From an uncultured candidate division Zixibacteria bacterium (GTDB taxonomy: Bacteria; Zixibacteria; MSB-5A5; GN15; FEB-12), in the NCBI GenBank assembly GCA_913009765.1, contig CAJVYT010000137.1, forward strand, positions 1 to 9,993: DNA of 9,993 nt. Direction: 5' to 3'. The position numbers were made by a program, and so were the translations under genes. The notes under the pieces are model-generated. The model ran no database searches. It saw only the letters and a list, made by a program, of their open reading frames with translations, and had not been told where the DNA came from. Position 1 is the stretch's first letter. Each line of letters begins with the position of its first letter. Positions 8,114-9,993 of the stretch are shown here, in pieces.

Positions 8114-8203
8114 TAGGTTGGAAATCTTTAGTATTTCCGCCAATAGATGTCAGAGCCGCTAAAGGGTTCTGACCTAATAGGTTGGAATACCTGTTCCGAA
8201 TCC
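8114..8203. repeat. Cluster of three related hairpins, likely dispersed palindromic repeat
   Basis: Three inverted repeats follow each other right after the ATP-grasp gene. A: GGAAAT (8120-8125) pairs with ATTTCC (8133-8138) around 7 bases. B: GTCAGAGCC (8149-8157) pairs with GGTTCTGAC (8165-8173), nine pairs with one G-T wobble and a 7-base loop. C: GGAAT (8184-8188) pairs with GTTCC (8193-8197). A and C start with the same ten bases, TAGGTTGGAA (8114-8123 and 8178-8187). Read on the minus strand, B starts with the related TAGGTCAGAA (8176-8167). No T-run directly follows a strong stem. Such modular palindromes usually belong to multi-copy intergenic families, but copy number cannot be seen from this window. 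Confidence 0.6.
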
Positions 8204-8229
8204 ATATTTACTTTTATATTAATAAATCT

Positions 8230-8790
8230 TCAATAATAACCGACTTCTTTCACAACATAATTCGACACTTTATCATTTGTAAACCATATAATTAGGAACT
8301 CTCCACTTGGATGGTCTCTGTAATACTTTGCTTCTTTTACTAAAAAACATAAATCACCCTCCGAAAAAAAAGCAGAACAATACTCAGATTCTTCTCCCAA
8401 CAATCCGAGAACTTCAACTTTTGATTTATTGTCTAAAAAGTTATTTGCCAGCAAATCTTCTATCATATCTCCACGAATAGATGGATCATTTAACCATAAT
8501 TCAGAGTCAAAACTTCTTTGAGGAGAATAATTTAAAATCACGGGGGGAAAATACATAACTGAATATGCCAATAGTGGAGTAAACAAAATCCCAGAAAGCC
8601 AAAAAATCAACAATTTATATGGTTTAGATTTTCGCATAATCAGTTTAAAAACAAAATACATAATCATATATGAAAGTATAATAAACAATATGGGAAAAGT
8701 AACCATTGGAAAAAATGACGTTAAAGACATCAAAACATCTTCATACAAAAATTTTATTACAATTTGAATAAATTTAACACAAGTGTACAT
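8230..8790 (-). CDS. Two-TM membrane protein with BamE-like domain
   Basis: Uncharacterised membrane protein, up to 186 residues. Two hydrophobic segments (about 26-51 and 60-82) are joined by a short basic turn, RKSKPYK, which by the positive-inside rule suggests a cytoplasmic loop with the C-terminus outside. The soluble part (about 94-184) begins FDSELWLNDPSIRGDMIEDLL, has a KVEVLGLLGE stretch (124-133) and ends with FLIIWFTNDKVSNYVV. This layout recalls small proteins with the pattern FDxxxWxxxPxxRxxMxxDL followed by KxEVxxLLGE, a BamE/SmpA-like fold; the match is from memory. No strong ribosome-binding site is seen. The start may instead be the ATG at 8730, which has a GAAGATG stretch upstream and removes 20 residues of doubtful sequence. 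The gene is very AT-rich: 8641-8700 has 12 G/C in 60. Its role is unknown. Confidence 0.65.
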   Translation of the reverse strand: MYTCVKFIQIVIKFLYEDVLMSLTSFFPMVTFPILFIILSYMIMYFVFKLIMRKSKPYKLLIFWLSGILFTPLLAYSVMYFPPVILNYSPQRSFDSELWLNDPSIRGDMIEDLLANNFLDNKSKVEVLGLLGEESEYCSAFFSEGDLCFLVKEAKYYRDHPSGEFLIIWFTNDKVSNYVVKEVGYY

Positions 8791-8839
8791 AATCTATCTA
8801 CACACGACCGATTAATAAGTTTGATAAAAACATTTTCAA

Positions 8840-8872
8840 TTAAATAGAAAAGGGTTCAATCTCTTGAACCCT
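8840..8872 (-). terminator. Rho-independent terminator of the SPFH gene
   Basis: AGGGTTCAA (8851-8859) and TTGAACCCT (8864-8872) form a perfect 9-bp stem with a TCTC loop. On the minus strand it is followed by a T-rich tail beginning TTTCTATTTA. It lies about 24 bases after the SPFH stop codon and separates that gene from the membrane-protein gene. Confidence 0.85.
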
Positions 8873-8891
8873 CAATTTGAAAATCAAATTG
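8873..8891. repeat. Second small inverted repeat next to the terminator
   Basis: CAATTTG (8873-8879) and CAAATTG (8885-8891) are a perfect 7-bp inverted repeat around AAAAT, directly abutting the terminator stem and four bases after the SPFH stop codon. On the minus strand it is the first of two stacked hairpins, probably part of the transcript's 3' end. Confidence 0.6.
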
Positions 8892-8895
8892 TTAT

Positions 8896-9705
8896 TTACT
8901 TTTTATCGGCACTTAAGATAATCGGAAGTGACCCTGCATCATTACCTATAATGATAACTTTTGAGTTCGGCGACTCAGCAATCTTTTGAGTTGCTTCAAT
9001 GCCTTTCCATTTTAACAATGATGAGGTAATACCTGCAGAAACAATTTTTTGGAAATCAGAAATACCTTGAGCTTCAATTTTTTTCCGCTCGGCTTCTTTT
9101 CTCTCTTTTTCAATAGTATATTTCATTCGTAATGCTTCCTGCTCGGCGGCTAATTTAAAGTTAATAGCCTCAGCAATTTTTGGCGGCATCTGCACATCTC
9201 GAATAAGAATATTTTCAATAGTTACAAATTTATCTGTTAATTCTATCGAAAGCTTCTTAATCATTTCATCTGCGAGAACATCACGCTTTGTTGAGTAAAT
9301 CTCTTCAGGCTTAAAATTACCGGCAACTTGACGGGCTATCGACCTAATCTGTGGTGCAACTGCAACAGCATAGTAGTTTTGACCTATAGTAGACTGCAGA
9401 GAATCAAGCTTGGTTACAAGCGGTCGATACATAATTGAGACTTCCATCCGAATTGATGCACCGTCGGATGCAAGCACGGTAAGATTCTCTTTGCTTTCCT
9501 GTAACTGAATTTTGTAAAGGAACATATTGTTCCACGGCATGTGCCAGTTAAATCCTTCAGGATAAATCTTACCAAATTCCGTACCGGCACCAAACTTGGA
9601 ATAAAATACCCCACGGTACCCCGATGGAACCTGTGTACCACATCCAATCATACTGACCGACATAATCATCAGCAGCAAGAGAGGTAACATTTGTTTTGTT
9701 TTCAT
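8896..9705 (-). CDS. Prohibitin/SPFH-domain lipoprotein
   Basis: Envelope-anchored SPFH (Band 7) protein of 269 residues, a family that forms ring-like oligomeric membrane scaffolds. The start at 9705 has AGGAG 6 bases upstream and opens a lipoprotein signal peptide, MKTKQML, hydrophobic core, SMIGC with C22 as the lipidated cysteine. The SPFH core (about 26-200) begins VPSGYRGVFYSKFG and shows FNWHMPWNN (52-60), an ASDGASIRMEVSIMYRP strand region and IRDVQMPPKIAEAI (168-181). A charged coiled coil (about 186-214, ERKEAERKKIEAQG) follows. The C-terminus, LLKWKGIEATQKIAESPNSK then a VIIIG strand, is typical of prohibitin-like members. A lipid anchor instead of a transmembrane helix is the notable feature. 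A clear terminator upstream (9785-9812) and another downstream show that it is its own transcription unit. Its cellular role cannot be deduced from neighbours. Confidence 0.9.
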   Translation of the reverse strand: MKTKQMLPLLLLMIMSVSMIGCGTQVPSGYRGVFYSKFGAGTEFGKIYPEGFNWHMPWNNMFLYKIQLQESKENLTVLASDGASIRMEVSIMYRPLVTKLDSLQSTIGQNYYAVAVAPQIRSIARQVAGNFKPEEIYSTKRDVLADEMIKKLSIELTDKFVTIENILIRDVQMPPKIAEAINFKLAAEQEALRMKYTIEKERKEAERKKIEAQGISDFQKIVSAGITSSLLKWKGIEATQKIAESPNSKVIIIGNDAGSLPIILSADKK

Positions 9706-9711
9706 TTTTTT

Positions 9712-9716
9712 CTCCT
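9712..9716 (-). promoter_or_regulatory. Shine-Dalgarno AGGAG, sets start at 9705
   Basis: AGGAG on the minus strand lies 6 bases before the ATG at 9705, just ahead of a lipoprotein signal peptide. It rules out the in-frame ATG at 9834, whose reading would pass straight through an intrinsic terminator. Confidence 0.85.
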
Positions 9717-9754
9717 TGTATATTTGTGTTTGAAAATCCATTTCTCTTAAAAAT

Positions 9755-9784
9755 ATAATACTATATATTCTGTAATGTATCCAA
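9755..9784 (-). promoter_or_regulatory. Putative promoter of the SPFH gene
   Basis: On the minus strand TATTAT (9760-9755, 5 of 6 to the -10 consensus) is preceded 18 bases upstream by TTGGAT (9784-9779, 3 of 6). It sits directly after the terminator of the upstream gene, leaving a leader of roughly 40 bases. The placement is sensible but the -35 box is weak. Confidence 0.35.
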
Positions 9785-9812
9785 TAAAAAAACCGGTAAC
9801 AACCAGTTTTTT
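9785..9812 (-). terminator. Rho-independent terminator of the upstream partial gene
   Basis: On the minus strand AAAAAACTGGT and ACCGGTTTTTT form an 11-bp stem with one G-U pair and a TGTT loop, and the T-run extends to seven. It lies 24 bases after the stop codon at 9838-9836, so it ends the transcript of the partial gene at the window edge. Confidence 0.88.
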
Positions 9813-9835
9813 CAATAAAACATCTTTTAGACACA

Positions 9836-9993
9836 TTATTCTGCTTTAAATGGAATCACCCAATTTTTACGTTTAAGAGTTTGAAGTCGTGGAATTGCTG
9901 TTGTATCAGATGGTTCACGAACAAATTCTTGGAAATATATAAAATCCCAAGTTTTTTTATTGACAGATGCCGTTTGAATTGGGGCTTCAAAAT
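9836..9993 (-). CDS. Unidentified protein, C-terminal 51 residues only
   Basis: The minus-strand frame entering at the window's right edge codes for 51 residues and stops with TAA at 9838-9836. The start is outside the window. The sequence begins FEAPIQTASVNKKTWDFIY and ends NWVIPFKAE. It has a mixed, protein-like composition (aromatic, charged and proline residues) and no stop in the frame, and a strong intrinsic terminator follows after 24 bases, so I take it as a real gene end. I do not recognise the family, and there is no transmembrane or metal-binding motif in this piece. Confidence 0.7.
   Translation of the reverse strand, partial: FEAPIQTASVNKKTWDFIYFQEFVREPSDTTAIPRLQTLKRKNWVIPFKAE

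Noticed and set aside
8114..8203. CRISPR or tRNA interpretation of the hairpin cluster
   Set aside because: There are only two identical 10-base copies without regular spacers, and no cloverleaf or CCA end can be drawn.
7172..8230. RiPP (graspetide-like) cluster around the ATP-grasp ligase
   Set aside because: No short precursor-peptide gene, repeated core motif, protease or transporter is present beside it. The following spacer contains hairpins, not a peptide frame.
9414..9647. 77-residue frame inside the SPFH gene
   Set aside because: It is a shadow of the well-supported SPFH coding region.
9706..9834. 43-residue N-terminal extension of the SPFH protein starting at 9834
   Set aside because: The frame runs through a strong minus-strand terminator (9785-9812) and ahead of a clear lipoprotein signal peptide with its own AGGAG site.

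Overview
The window looks like one end of a bacterial metagenome-type contig with AT-rich DNA and eight genes or gene fragments, none of them RNA genes. Two secreted proteins point to the source. One is built of tandem Cys-containing Ig/cadherin-like repeats carrying CxPExxC, CFTPDTSGxY and DSCG motifs. The other is an FG-GAP propeller ending in PKD, cohesin-like and two-repeat dockerin modules, the last bracketed by CC and a terminal CP. From memory this pair of styles is typical of candidate phylum Zixibacteria and relatives. That assignment is an inference (about 0.55) and no database was searched.

Layout: positions 1-33 are not genome; they match the Illumina TruSeq read-2 adapter. A secreted repeat protein (35-2098, minus) runs off that end, and its apparent stop codon is made by the adapter junction. 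A 583-base divergent spacer (2099-2681) holds a 5'-leader hairpin, a broken short ORF, a perfect AT-rich palindrome and a likely acs promoter. Acetyl-CoA synthetase acs (2682-4640, plus) converges on the secreted FG-GAP/PKD/cohesin/dockerin protein (4669-7053, minus). A 118-base divergent spacer leads to a RimK-like ATP-grasp ligase (7172-8107, plus). Next come a cluster of three related hairpins (8114-8203), a two-TM membrane protein with a BamE-like soluble domain (8230-8790, minus), a double-hairpin terminator, a prohibitin/SPFH-domain lipoprotein (8896-9705, minus), another strong terminator, and the 3' end of an unidentified minus-strand gene (9836-9993).

The genes do not form one obvious pathway. 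Most appear to be single-gene transcription units: orientations alternate, and the two clear intrinsic terminators isolate the SPFH gene on both sides. Acs is core acetate metabolism. The two large proteins are exported surface or extracellular proteins. The SPFH lipoprotein and the small membrane protein act at the envelope. The ATP-grasp enzyme joins a carboxylate to an amine on an unknown substrate. I found no convincing new multi-gene system. The best leads are the hairpin cluster, the adapter-made false stop, and the cysteine-rich repeat protein and dockerin protein.
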